In this document: positions 1 through 7,622 of the stretch, piece after piece
How the letters are laid out: each line of letters opens with the position of its first letter
How positions within the stretch are numbered: position 1 is the stretch's first letter
From: Phenylobacterium glaciei
GTDB taxonomy: Bacteria > Pseudomonadota > Alphaproteobacteria > Caulobacterales > Caulobacteraceae
Reading direction: 5' to 3'
NCBI RefSeq assembly: GCF_016772415.1
Contig: NZ_JAGSGD010000001.1
Coordinates: 3,683,501 to 3,747,500, forward strand
DNA: 64,000 nucleotides
Position numbers and translations under genes: made by a program
The notes under the pieces: model-generated
Database searches by the model: none
What the model was told of the DNA's origin: nothing
The model's input: only the letters and a program-made list of their open reading frames with translations

Positions 1-100
1 AGCCTTCGCCCTTGAGGTCGAACTTCACGGACTTCCCCAGGCCGGAGTCGTCGCCAACTCCCGTCCGCACCCGTTCGGTCAGTTCCTGCAAGCTCGCCAA
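1..100 (-). CDS. SCP2 sterol-binding domain protein, N-terminal fragment
   Basis: Partial gene running off the left edge; only the first 33 codons are present. Reading the minus strand from a TTG at 98-100 gives ASLQELTERVRTGVGDDSG followed by LGKSVKFDLKGEG, which matches the start of small single-domain SCP2 (sterol carrier protein 2-like) proteins of alphaproteobacteria, where a hydrophobic-ligand-binding fold begins with a short helix and a strand ending in DLKG. A purine-rich GGGAAGGG lies about 9-16 bases upstream of the TTG and would serve as ribosome binding site. No ATG or GTG is available nearby in this frame. The family call comes from memory of the N-terminal pattern; the ligand is unknown. 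Confidence 0.65.
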   Translation of the reverse strand, partial: MASLQELTERVRTGVGDDSGLGKSVKFDLKGEG

Positions 101-208
101 GGATTCGGCCCTTCCCGATGGATGAAAGGGGCACCTTCGCCTCTCGGGCGAATGATGTAAACGGCGGCGCTTTTCCTAGGGTTAGCGGGAGGTTTCCGCC
201 GCCTTCGA

Positions 209-646
209 TCAGCCCGCCTTGACCGGTGCGGGACAGGCGTCGCCCAAGCGCCGCGCATCGGTGGTGAAGCGTCCCCCCAGCGGCAGGCCGGCATAGGTGG
301 TGTCCACATCGGCCACCAGTTTGAAGGTGCTGGGGGAGTAGGTCCCGGCAGCCTCGATGGCGACCTGGCGGCCCTTCTTGGAGGCGCAGGTTCCCTTGAG
401 CGTAATCTTGCCGTTCTGGAAGATGCGGGTCGGATAGGTGCAGCTGTAGTGGCGGTTGCTGGGACCCAGAGTGAACTTGGCCACCTCCGAGGGCGTGATG
501 CAGCGCCGCTCCTTCTTGGTCTGGCTGATCACCGCCTGGACCTTGTTGGTCACCTCCCAATAGCCCGGCTGGATGGTGGATTCCTGGGCGAAGGCCGGCG
601 CCGCGGCGGCCAAGGCGATCAGTCCAGCAGTAAGGATGCGCAACAT
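209..646 (-). CDS. DUF3617 family secreted protein
   Basis: Predicted 145-residue exported protein. It begins with a clear Sec signal peptide (MLRILTAGLIALAAAAPAFA, cleavage after AFA). The mature part starts with IQPGYWEVTNKVQ, the PGxWE motif that opens DUF3617 proteins, and has two cysteines spaced as in that family (RRCITP and HYSCTY), with further cysteines near TCASKKG and DACPAP that could form disulfides in the periplasm. The ATG at 646 is chosen because the signal peptide starts there; 15 upstream in-frame codons are unlikely to be translated. Function of DUF3617 is not established. It lies in the same direction as the SCP2 fragment. Confidence 0.8.
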   Translation of the reverse strand: MLRILTAGLIALAAAAPAFAQESTIQPGYWEVTNKVQAVISQTKKERRCITPSEVAKFTLGPSNRHYSCTYPTRIFQNGKITLKGTCASKKGRQVAIEAAGTYSPSTFKLVADVDTTYAGLPLGGRFTTDARRLGDACPAPVKAG

Positions 647-790
647 GTTCCAGCTCTCGACCCGAATGATGCTGACAGAATAGCGCATCAAGGTGGCTCA
701 TTTCTGACCCGGTGCTTCGGGTCCCGTTCATCTTGCACATCGGGAACGCGGCACGCATAGTTGAGAACGCTTCGCAATACCGAGGACGCC

Positions 791-1402
791 ATGAAGACGC
801 TCGAACTCGCCGACCTGGACCAGATCTACCGCCCGCCGGGCAAGCTGGTGATCGACAAGTCGCTGTCCGCCATCGACAAGCACGGCAAGGCCTTCATCGC
901 GCTCTCGCCCTTCTGCGTGGTGTCCTCGGCCGGCCCGGACGGCTCGATCGATGTGTCGCCGCGCGGCGGGGAGCCGGGCTTCGTGCATGTCAGCGACGAC
1001 GGGCAGACCCTGTTCCTGCCCGACCGCCCCGGCAACAACCGCCTCGACACCCTCCGCAACCTGCTGGCGGGTCCCGGGCGCATCGGGTTCATGTTCATGA
1101 TCCCCGGCTTCGACGACGTCTATCGGGTGAACGGCAAGGCCAGCGCCACCGCCGATCCCGACCTGCTGGCTCAGTTCGTGGCGTTCGGGAAAACACCGCG
1201 CCTGGTGCTGTCGGTCGCCGTGGAGGAGGCCTTCTTCCACTGCCCCAAGGCCATCATGCGCGGACGGCTTTGGGACGCTGACGCCCAGGTCGAGCGCTCG
1301 GCCCTGCCCACCCTGGCGGAGGTCATCTTTGATCAGCTGGACATGGGCAAGGTCCCCGTGTCCGAAGAGGTCATCCAGGCCGACTACCAGACCCAGCTCT
1401 AG
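791..1402 (+). CDS. Pyridoxamine 5'-phosphate oxidase-related flavoprotein
   Basis: 203-residue protein of the PPOX (FMN-binding split barrel) superfamily, closest in pattern to the MSMEG_1061/DR_2398 subgroup of FMN-dependent flavoproteins. Landmarks are IDKHGKAFIALSPFCVVSSAG, then DGSIDVSPRGGEPGF (the DxSPRGG phosphate-contacting segment), FLPDRPGNNRLDTLRNLL and a C-terminal HCPKAIMRGRLW, all usual in this subgroup. Substrate is unknown; members typically reduce or oxidise small molecules with FMN or F420. The ATG at 791 gives the usual N terminus; an in-frame upstream start at 761 would add ten residues without family support. The stop codon overlaps the end of the convergent lactamase-like frame by 4 bases. 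Confidence 0.85.
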   Translation: MKTLELADLDQIYRPPGKLVIDKSLSAIDKHGKAFIALSPFCVVSSAGPDGSIDVSPRGGEPGFVHVSDDGQTLFLPDRPGNNRLDTLRNLLAGPGRIGFMFMIPGFDDVYRVNGKASATADPDLLAQFVAFGKTPRLVLSVAVEEAFFHCPKAIMRGRLWDADAQVERSALPTLAEVIFDQLDMGKVPVSEEVIQADYQTQL

Positions 1403-2313
1403 GCCCGTAGCGCCTCGATCCCCGACTTCACCGCCCGCGCCATCGCCGCGTTGATGGCGGCGGTCCCGACGAAGGGCTGGTGCGCCTGCGTGAAGACGGC
1501 GAAAACGTAGCGCGCGCCGTCGGGCCAGGTGATGACGCCGATCTCGTTGCGCACGCGGCCGAACAGGCCGCCGCTCTTGGCCGCCAGCGATCCCCCATCC
1601 GGCATGGCGGGCTCAAGCCGCCGGGTGACCTGCTGACCCATCACATCGCGCAGGGTGGCGCAGGCGGGCGGCAGGGCGGCGGTGTCGTTCCAGACGGCGG
1701 CGAGCAAGGTGGTCATGTCGCGGGCCGTCGTTCGCGAACCCCGCGCGGGATCCAGCGCGGCGATGGCGGCGATGCGGGCAGGGTCGGTGCTGCCGGCCTG
1801 GGCGGCGGGTCCCAGCTTGCCGGCCTGGGCGTTCAGCAGTTCGGCGTAGGAGCGGAAGGCCAGATCCACCGCCATGGTGTCGAGCAGGGTCTTCAGGTCG
1901 CTGACGATCCGGGTCTCGCGGCAGCCGCACATCACGGCGCGCGCATTGATGGCGTCGAGGCCGACCCGGGCGATCAGCAGGTCGGTGGCGGCGTTGTCGC
2001 TGATCGTCAGCATCATCCGGGCGAGGTCGCGCAGGGAGAGCCGCACTGGGTCCTGGAAGTTGGAGATCCCCACCGGGCCGGGGGTCACCACCGCCGGGCG
2101 CAGGTCCACCTGCTTGGCCGGATCGATCTCGCCCTCAGCGGCGCGCGCGTAGAATTCCAGGGCCACCAGGACCTTGAACACCGAGGCCGGGACAACCGGA
2201 CGGTCAGCCTCGAAGCCGACCTCGGCGCCGGTGGCCAGGTCGCGGATGTGCAGGGCGCCGTCGCAGCCGGCGGCGGCGAAGTCGGTCGAGGAGATGTCGA
2301 TGGCGATGGGCCT
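1399..2313 (-). CDS. Class A beta-lactamase-like serine hydrolase lacking a canonical start codon
   Basis: The open frame encodes about 304 residues with the class A beta-lactamase/serine hydrolase motifs: SxxK as S-M-F-K (serine codon 2182-2184), SDN in LTISDNAATD, and K-S-G in LAAKSGGLFG. The only ATG in the first third (2179-2181) lies inside the SxxK motif, so it would remove the catalytic serine. Upstream the frame stays open to 2313 and reads IAIDISSTDFAAAGCDGAL, a normal N-terminal domain, but holds no ATG, GTG or TTG. The preceding gene ends with TAA at 2314-2316 in the same frame. Initiation at a rare codon (ATC near 2305-2307), coupling to the upstream stop, or loss of the start are all possible. 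Whether it hydrolyses beta-lactams cannot be said. Confidence 0.7.
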   Translation of the reverse strand, partial: RPIAIDISSTDFAAAGCDGALHIRDLATGAEVGFEADRPVVPASVFKVLVALEFYARAAEGEIDPAKQVDLRPAVVTPGPVGISNFQDPVRLSLRDLARMMLTISDNAATDLLIARVGLDAINARAVMCGCRETRIVSDLKTLLDTMAVDLAFRSYAELLNAQAGKLGPAAQAGSTDPARIAAIAALDPARGSRTTARDMTTLLAAVWNDTAALPPACATLRDVMGQQVTRRLEPAMPDGGSLAAKSGGLFGRVRNEIGVITWPDGARYVFAVFTQAHQPFVGTAAINAAMARAVKSGIEALRA

Positions 2314-3186
2314 TTAGGTTGGCTTGACGAAACGCAGGGTCATCCGGTCGCTCTCGCCGATGGCGTCGTACTTGGCGTGGTTGAAAGTCGGGTCGTCGGG
2401 CTGGCCGCGCGGCGAGGAGCGGCGCACCGGCGGCAGGGTCCAGACACCAAACGGATGGTCCTTGGTGTCCTTGGGGTTGGCGTTGATCTCGGAGGTCTTG
2501 TCGAGGATGAACCCCGCCTCCTTGGCCAGCGTGATGGCGTAGGCCTGCTGCACATAGCCGTCGCCGGCCAGCACGTCCTGCACAGCGCCGGCGTCAGCGC
2601 GGTGTTCCTCGACGCCCAGGACACCGCCAGGCTTGAGGGCCACGAAGGCGTCATGGAAGGCCTTCTCGGCGATGCCGGCGGCCATCCAGTTGTGCAGGTT
2701 GCGCAGGAAGAGAACCAGGTCCGCCGACCCGGCCGGCGCCACCGCGCCGCTGGTGGGACCAAAGGAGGTGATCACCACGTCGCCATAGAGCTTGGGCTTG
2801 GCCCGCAGCTTGCCACGATAGGCCGCGACGATCTCGGCGGCGGCCGGCTCCCCCGGATCGTTGGTCTGCAGATCGGCGGCGAACAGCTTACCGTCGGTGG
2901 CGGCCAGATAGGGCGCCAGGATGTCGGTGTACCAGCCGGCCCCCGGCCAGAACTCCACCACCGTCTGGCCCGGCGCCAGGCGGAAGAACTCCAGGGTCTC
3001 GACAGGATGGCGCCAGGGGTCACGGGCCTTGTCGGCGGGGTCGCGCCAAGCGCCGGCCACCACCTGTTCCAAGGTCATGGGACTGGTCTTGGCGGTGGGC
3101 GGCTTGTCGGCCTTCTTGCCGCAGGCGGCGAGCGCCAGGGTCGAACCGATCATCGCGCGCCGCGACAGCGAAACCCCTGAAAGCAT
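2314..3186 (-). CDS. Class I SAM-dependent methyltransferase-fold lipoprotein
   Basis: 290 residues. The N terminus RRAMIGSTLALAACGKKAD looks like a lipoprotein signal with lipobox LAAC, so the protein should be outside the cytoplasm. The rest has a Rossmann methyltransferase pattern: motif I as VVEFWPGAGWYTDIL, a motif-IV-like region SADLVLFLRNLHNW and a post-motif LKPGGVLGVEEHRAD. It is a paralogue of the next gene upstream (3252-4091): both share ANPKDTKDHPFGVWTLPP and end in YDAIGESDRMTLRFVKP. The start at 3186 is chosen so that the lipoprotein signal is complete. SAM is not expected in the periplasm, so actual enzyme activity is uncertain. The lactamase-like frame follows directly after its stop codon, in phase. 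Confidence 0.8.
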   Translation of the reverse strand: MLSGVSLSRRAMIGSTLALAACGKKADKPPTAKTSPMTLEQVVAGAWRDPADKARDPWRHPVETLEFFRLAPGQTVVEFWPGAGWYTDILAPYLAATDGKLFAADLQTNDPGEPAAAEIVAAYRGKLRAKPKLYGDVVITSFGPTSGAVAPAGSADLVLFLRNLHNWMAAGIAEKAFHDAFVALKPGGVLGVEEHRADAGAVQDVLAGDGYVQQAYAITLAKEAGFILDKTSEINANPKDTKDHPFGVWTLPPVRRSSPRGQPDDPTFNHAKYDAIGESDRMTLRFVKPT

Positions 3187-3251
3187 GGCCGACCCCTCGA
3201 AGCGCCCCACCGCAGTAACCTCAGTCGGGCGCCCGGTCAAAACGCGCGGCC

Positions 3252-4091
3252 TTAGCGGGGTTTGACGAAGCGCAGGGTCATGCGGTCGCTCTCGCCAATG
3301 GCGTCGTACTTAGCGCGGTCGAAGGCGGGATCCTCGGTCTTGCCCCCCTGCGTGGTGTAGCGCGACGGCGGCAGGGTCCAGACGCCGAAGGGGTGGTCCT
3401 TGGTGTCCTTGGGATTGGCGTTGGCCTCGGACGAGGCGGCCAGCTTGAAGCCGGCTTTTTCGGCGGCGGCGACCACCGTGGCCGTGGCCACATAGCCGTC
3501 GCGGGCGTCGGCGTTCTGCGGCCGGGGATCTGCGCGGTGCTCCTCGACGGCCAGAACGCCGCCCGGCTTCAGCACCGCGTAGAAATCGGCCATGGCCTTG
3601 TCGAGCATCGGCGGCTGCCAGAGCCAGTTGTGGATGTTGCGGGCGGTGATGACCATGTCGGCTGAGGCCGGCGTCATGGGCTTGGACTGCGGGCCGAAAT
3701 TGACGAAATTGACCTTCCCGAATTGTTCGACGTCGGCGTACTTGGCCTCAAAGGCGGCCCGGCCTTTGCGAGCTCCTTCCGAGAGCTTGGGATTGTCGAG
3801 GTCGGCGGCGCTGGCGATGTAGGTCCCGCCCGTAGCCTTGGCGTAAGGCCCCAGGATTTCGAGCCAGTAGCCGGTCCCCGGCGAGATCTCGATGATGGTC
3901 TGCTTGGGCTTCACACCCCAAAAGGTGAGGGTCTCGTAGGGATGGCGAGCCCCGTCGCGGGCCCTGTTGGCCTCCGTACGAGTGGGGTTGTCGATCCCGG
4001 CCATCAGCACCCCGTCCTCCGCGGCCTGGGCGGCGGGCGCCAGGCTGATGATGGCGAGGGCGGAAAGCAGGGCGAGCGAGCGGGCGGACAT
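3252..4091 (-). CDS. Exported class I SAM-dependent methyltransferase-fold protein
   Basis: 279 residues starting with a Sec signal peptide (MSARSLALLSALAIISLAP, cleavage after AAQA). Methyltransferase-like motifs follow: IIEISPGTGYWLEIL (motif I), SADMVITARNIHNWLW and LKPGGVLAVEEHRADP. It is the tandem paralogue of the lipoprotein gene 65 bases downstream on the same strand, with which it shares the C-terminal third almost word for word. The start at 4091 is preferred over one 20 codons upstream because it begins the signal peptide. Such exported methyltransferase-like proteins occur in Caulobacterales and Sphingomonadales; the natural substrate is unknown to me. Confidence 0.8.
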   Translation of the reverse strand: MSARSLALLSALAIISLAPAAQAAEDGVLMAGIDNPTRTEANRARDGARHPYETLTFWGVKPKQTIIEISPGTGYWLEILGPYAKATGGTYIASAADLDNPKLSEGARKGRAAFEAKYADVEQFGKVNFVNFGPQSKPMTPASADMVITARNIHNWLWQPPMLDKAMADFYAVLKPGGVLAVEEHRADPRPQNADARDGYVATATVVAAAEKAGFKLAASSEANANPKDTKDHPFGVWTLPPSRYTTQGGKTEDPAFDRAKYDAIGESDRMTLRFVKPR

Positions 4092-4184
4092 CGTGAACCT
4101 CAAGGTGTTGGGAAGGTGCGGCGACCCTAATGGCCAAGCCTTCCGTGGCAAGCCGCCACGCCATGACGTTTGCGTCAGAACAAC

Positions 4185-4216
4185 CCCTTGCGGGCCGAAA
4201 ACCGGTCCCTACCTAA
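4185..4216 (+). promoter_or_regulatory. Possible RpoH (heat-shock) promoter of the Hsp20 gene
   Basis: CCCTTG at 4185-4190 followed after 17 bases by CCTACCTAA at 4208-4216 resembles the alphaproteobacterial sigma-32 pattern (CTTG, then about 17 bases, then a CyTAT-like element). It lies about 115 bases upstream of the Hsp20 start, leaving room for a structured 5' leader. The match to the -10 element is imperfect. Confidence 0.35.
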
Positions 4217-4298
4217 TCACTCGAAGGCGCTGGATTTCTGGGCCTTCCAGGCGGCGCGAGACTTCGGTGCGTGCTCAACCTGCATCCCTGACCTGCAA

Positions 4299-4319
4299 CC
4301 TTGCTTAAGCCAAGAAGGA
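4299..4319 (+). promoter_or_regulatory. ROSE-like RNA thermometer hairpin over the Hsp20 Shine-Dalgarno
   Basis: In the transcript CCUU (4299-4302), a single bulged G (4303) and CUU (4304-4306) pair with AAG (4312-4314) and AAGG (4315-4318) around the loop AAGCC. This buries the Shine-Dalgarno AGAAGGA that lies 10 bases before the ATG. A UUGCU segment with a bulged G opposite the Shine-Dalgarno is the hallmark of ROSE thermometers, which melt at heat-shock temperature and control small heat-shock genes in rhizobia and other proteobacteria. The base pairing is read directly; temperature control is inferred. Confidence 0.65.
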
Positions 4320-4329
4320 TTGTGACCAC

Positions 4330-4785
4330 ATGCGTACTGTCGATTACTCCCCCCTCTATCGCTCCGTCGTCGGCTTCGACCGGCTCGCGGCCCTGCTCGA
4401 AACCGCCAGCGCGGACGCCGCCACCGGCTATCCGCCCTACAACATCGAGCGCACCGACGAGAACGCCTACCGCATCGAGATCGCGGTGGCCGGCTTCCGG
4501 TCCGACGAACTGAATATCGAGGTGAAGGAAAACCTCCTCACCGTCCAAGGCCGCAAGGCCGCCAATGACGACCAGCGCCGCTTCCTGCACCGCGGCCTCG
4601 CCGAGCGCGATTTCGAGCGCCGGTTCCAGCTGGCCGACTATGTGGTGGTGACCGAGGCCAAGCTCTCCGACGGTCTGCTGGCCATCTCCCTGGTGCGCGA
4701 ACTCCCCGAGGCCCTCAAGCCCCGCCGGATCGACATCGCCACGGGCGAGACCGCCCCGCTGATCGAAGGCGAGAAGGCCGCCTAA
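4330..4785 (+). CDS. Small heat-shock protein, Hsp20/IbpA family
   Basis: 151-residue ATP-independent holdase chaperone. The N terminus DYSPLYRSVVGFDRLAALLE and the alpha-crystallin domain (about residues 35-130: YPPYNIERTDENAYRIEIAV, then GFRSDELNIEVKENLLTVQG) are those of IbpA-type class A Hsp20s of alphaproteobacteria, including the conserved RGLAERDFERRFQLADYV segment before the last strands. The C-terminal extension ends in EKAA, and an IxI-like motif appears as RRIDIATG. Expression is probably heat-inducible through the leader hairpin at 4299-4319 and a possible RpoH promoter. A strong terminator follows at 4812. Confidence 0.93.
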   Translation: MRTVDYSPLYRSVVGFDRLAALLETASADAATGYPPYNIERTDENAYRIEIAVAGFRSDELNIEVKENLLTVQGRKAANDDQRRFLHRGLAERDFERRFQLADYVVVTEAKLSDGLLAISLVRELPEALKPRRIDIATGETAPLIEGEKAA

Positions 4786-4811
4786 GCCCCCCTCTTAGCA
4801 CGGCCCTCCGG

Positions 4812-4842
4812 AAGGGCGGCGCGGCGACGCGCCGCCCTTTTC
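4812..4842 (+). terminator. Rho-independent terminator after the Hsp20 gene
   Basis: A perfect 12-bp stem (AAGGGCGGCGCG with CGCGCCGCCCTT) with loop GCGA, followed by TTTTCC. It lies 27 bases after the Hsp20 stop codon. Confidence 0.85.
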
Positions 4843-5017
4843 CGTGGGGGAAGACGGGTCAAAGATCGCTGTTGTATTGCGCGAGACGCAAGAGTTTCAC
4901 AGATGAAACAGGATGAACCGAGGATGATCTTCCGCGTTCAACCTGGGCTCAGATCGATGAGTCCATAGGTGTGGGGCCCTCTTGGTTCCCAGGCGCGCCG
5001 ACATCCGGAAGGACATC

Positions 5018-5449
5018 ATGAAGAGCCTCGTTCTCGCCGCTCTCGCCACCGCCCTGCTGGCCGCCTGCGCGCCGAGGGCGGCCGAGAAGACCGTGGCGGC
5101 GATCGATCCGAAGACCTCGGCCATGGCCGACACAACCCCCGCCCGCCTTGCCAAGCCTCAGACCCTGAATCAGATGCTGGCCCGCGCCCGGGAGCGGTTC
5201 GCCGCCGCCGACCTGAACCAGGACGGCAAGGTGACCACCGAGGAACTCGAGCAGGCCCGCGCCGATCGCGACGTCTCCAATCCACGCTGGGGCGCCGGCG
5301 GACGGTTGATGCGCGCCGACACCGATACCGACGGCGAGATCACCCTGGCCGATGTCGAGACCCACACTCGCGACCGCTTCACCCGTCTGGACGCCGACAA
5401 GAGCGGCGTCGTGACCGGCGAGGAATTGCGCGCGGCCCGACCGAACTAG
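5018..5449 (+). CDS. EF-hand calcium-binding lipoprotein
   Basis: 143 residues. N-terminal lipoprotein signal MKSLVLAALATALLAACAP with lipobox LLAAC. Three EF-hand loops are visible: DLNQDGKVTTEE (about residue 67), DTDTDGEITLAD (about 103) and DADKSGVVTGEE (about 125); the first and third fit the DxDxDGxIxxxE ligand pattern fully, the middle one ends in D. It is therefore a probable membrane-anchored periplasmic calcium-binding protein. The ATG at 5018 is chosen because it starts the signal peptide. It stands alone on this strand and overlaps the convergent crotonase gene by 4 bases. Role unknown. Confidence 0.85.
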   Translation: MKSLVLAALATALLAACAPRAAEKTVAAIDPKTSAMADTTPARLAKPQTLNQMLARARERFAAADLNQDGKVTTEELEQARADRDVSNPRWGAGGRLMRADTDTDGEITLADVETHTRDRFTRLDADKSGVVTGEELRAARPN

Positions 5450-6213
5450 AACTTGCCGTGCCGGCCCTCGCCGGCCGCGAACCGCGCCGCGCCCTGCGCC
5501 GCCGAGCCTGACCGCAGGGTTTCGCGCCCGAGATCAGCCTCATTCGTCGTCGCCGCCTCCCAGTCCATCGACCATTGTGCGATCGCCGAGGCGCGGTCGC
5601 TGCGCAGGCAGGCCTGCGGGAAGGCGCTGAGCTGCTCGGCCAATTCCAGCGCGGCCGCCAGCGCTTGACCCCTGGGAACCAGACGATTGGCCAGGCCGAT
5701 GGCATAGGCCTCCGCGGCCTCCACTGGGCGCCCCGTGAGGATCAAATCCATGGCGCGTGAGTGGCCGATGAGCCGCGGCAGCCGCACCGTGCCCAGGTCG
5801 ATCAGCGGCACCCCAAACCGGCGGCAGAACACCCCGAAGATCGCCCCCTCGGCGGCGACCCGCAGATCGCACCAGGCCGCCACCTCGATGCCGCCGGCCA
5901 CCGCGTGGCCCTCCACCGCTGCGATCACGGGCTTTGAAAGCGCCAACCGCGTGCAGCCCATGGGGCCGAGGTCGCCCTCGCGATGCACCGGATTACCCCG
6001 CCCCTCGCTGACCCCTTTGAGGTCCGCGCCGGCGCAGAAGGTTCCGCCGCGGCCCTGCAGGATGGCGACGTCCAGGTCCGGGTCGGCGTCGAAGGCTTTG
6101 AAGGCCTCGTAAAGCTGCTGGGCGGTGGGGGCGTCGACGGCGTTGCGGCTCTCCGGCCGCTCGATGGTGACGATGGCGATCCGGTCGCGGGTTTCCACAC
6201 TGACGGTCTGCAC
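5446..6213 (-). CDS. Enoyl-CoA hydratase/isomerase (crotonase) family protein
   Basis: 255 residues with the crotonase fold. The oxyanion-hole segments are present as TFCAGADLKGVSEG and HAVAGGIEVAAWCDLRVAAEG, and the N terminus IAIVTIERPESRNAVDAPT is standard. The catalytic acidic positions of true hydratases (two Glu) are not both obvious: the sequence around GVPLIDLGTVRLPRLIGH has Asp-Leu-Gly where hydratases have Pro-Glu-xx-Leu-Gly, so it may be an isomerase, hydrolase or dehalogenase-like member rather than a beta-oxidation hydratase. It overlaps the convergent EF-hand gene by 4 bases and is transcribed alone. Confidence 0.88.
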   Translation of the reverse strand: MQTVSVETRDRIAIVTIERPESRNAVDAPTAQQLYEAFKAFDADPDLDVAILQGRGGTFCAGADLKGVSEGRGNPVHREGDLGPMGCTRLALSKPVIAAVEGHAVAGGIEVAAWCDLRVAAEGAIFGVFCRRFGVPLIDLGTVRLPRLIGHSRAMDLILTGRPVEAAEAYAIGLANRLVPRGQALAAALELAEQLSAFPQACLRSDRASAIAQWSMDWEAATTNEADLGRETLRSGSAAQGAARFAAGEGRHGKF

Positions 6214-6274
6214 GGGAGCCTCCTCTCAAGTTTGAGGAGCTGACGCTACGCCGCTGACGCCGCGTCAGCGAATG

Positions 6275-7537
6275 TCAGGCGGCCCGCGCCAGCTCGAAGC
6301 CGAGGGTGGCGTGCAGCTGCACGTCGCGGACACTGGCCCCCGACAGCCGGGCGTCGGTGAAATCACAACCCCGCAGGTCAGCCCCGTCCAGGATCGCGCC
6401 GGCCATGTCCGCGCCCTGAGCCAGACCATAGCGGAGGTTGGCGCCTTCGAAGCTGGCGGCGGTCTGCCGGGTGGCGCTGAGCGGCAGGGACGAGAAGACC
6501 GCGCCCCGCAGATCGGCCTTGGTGAGATTGGCGCCGGTCAGCCGCGCGCCGCGGGCGTCGGAATCGCGCATGCGGACGCCGCGCAGGTCCGCGCCGTCCA
6601 TCTGGGCGCCCTGCAGGTGCGCGCCGGTGAGGTCGAGCCCAACCATGATCGCGCCCCTGGCGCTCATGGCGCTGAGCCGCAGGCCGCGCAGGCGATCGGC
6701 CAGGGGGCGCAGGTCTTCCTTGTCGAAATTGGCGGGCTTTCCTTCGCGGCCGCCGGTCTGACACCAGAGGTGGTTGGCCTGGGCGAGGGCGAACAATTCC
6801 TCCGCCCGCTCGATCACCGCCTCGCTGGGCGCGCTCATCGTGCCGGACATGTTGGCGCCGTAGGTGCGGGCCTGGGCGACGTCGACCCCGGTCATGGTGG
6901 CGAAGGAGAGGTTGGCGCCCTCGAAATTGGTGTTGGCCACGTCGGCACCGTCCAGCATGGCGCCCGACAGGTTGGCGTCCTTCAGGTTCGCGCCCGACAT
7001 CTTGGCCCCCTTCAGGGAGCAGTCGGTGAAGTCCGAGGCGAAGACCGAGGCGTCGTTGAGTTGCGAGCCATCCAGGGTCGCCCCGGCGAAGTTAGCGTTG
7101 TCGAGCTGGCCCTCGCGCGTCTCGTGGACCACCGAGGCCAACCCCTTGGAGGGGTGCGGGATGGCCACGTGACCGACCCGGAAATCGGCCTGGGTGAGGT
7201 CGGCCTGGGAGAGGTTGGCGCCGCGCAGGCAGGCGCCGCGCAGGTCGGCGCGCACCAGCCGCGCGCCGCGCAGATCGGCCTTGCGCAGATCGCAGCCGAA
7301 CAGGATGGCGCGCTCCAGATTGATGCCAGCCATCCTGGCGCCGTCGAAGATCGAGGCCGAGACGTCGGCGTCCGACAGGTTGCGACCGGCCAGGTCGGCG
7401 CCCGACAGGTCGACGAATTTTAGGATGGCGCGCTTGCCGCCCGGCTTGCGGGCGATGAACTTCTCGTGCGCCGAGACGATGATCTCGATCTCGCCTGGAG
7501 ACAGCGTTCTTCGACCGGACAAGGTGATGCTGGACAT
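6275..7537 (-). CDS. Pentapeptide-repeat protein, first of a pair
   Basis: 420 residues. After an N-terminal segment (LSPGEIEIIVSAHEKFIARK, then PGGKRAILKF) it consists almost entirely of A(D/N)LXX pentapeptides, for example LSGADLAGRNLSDADVSA and GADLRGVRMRDSDARGARL, arranged in two arrays split by a non-repeat segment near TGGREGKPANFDKEDLRPL. Such repeats form a right-handed square beta-helix. No enzymatic domain and no signal peptide are seen. The start at 7537 is preferred to one 19 codons upstream because it fits the paralogue. Its closest relative is the adjacent gene at 7623-8882, with the same length and layout. Function unknown; binding to a large partner is plausible. Confidence 0.88.
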   Translation of the reverse strand: MSSITLSGRRTLSPGEIEIIVSAHEKFIARKPGGKRAILKFVDLSGADLAGRNLSDADVSASIFDGARMAGINLERAILFGCDLRKADLRGARLVRADLRGACLRGANLSQADLTQADFRVGHVAIPHPSKGLASVVHETREGQLDNANFAGATLDGSQLNDASVFASDFTDCSLKGAKMSGANLKDANLSGAMLDGADVANTNFEGANLSFATMTGVDVAQARTYGANMSGTMSAPSEAVIERAEELFALAQANHLWCQTGGREGKPANFDKEDLRPLADRLRGLRLSAMSARGAIMVGLDLTGAHLQGAQMDGADLRGVRMRDSDARGARLTGANLTKADLRGAVFSSLPLSATRQTAASFEGANLRYGLAQGADMAGAILDGADLRGCDFTDARLSGASVRDVQLHATLGFELARAA

Positions 7538-7622
7538 GCGGCGGAGCTTTTGACGAACGGTGATCTCTGAGGCTTGTCTAGACCCCAGATGCAACCGAAC
7601 CCTTAAGGTTTACGCAGGGTGA

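Noticed and set aside
1480..3180. Open frame of over 560 codons on the plus strand
   Set aside because: It is antisense to the lactamase-like and methyltransferase genes, composed of Gly/Arg/Gln-rich low-complexity sequence without family motifs; a by-product of high GC content.
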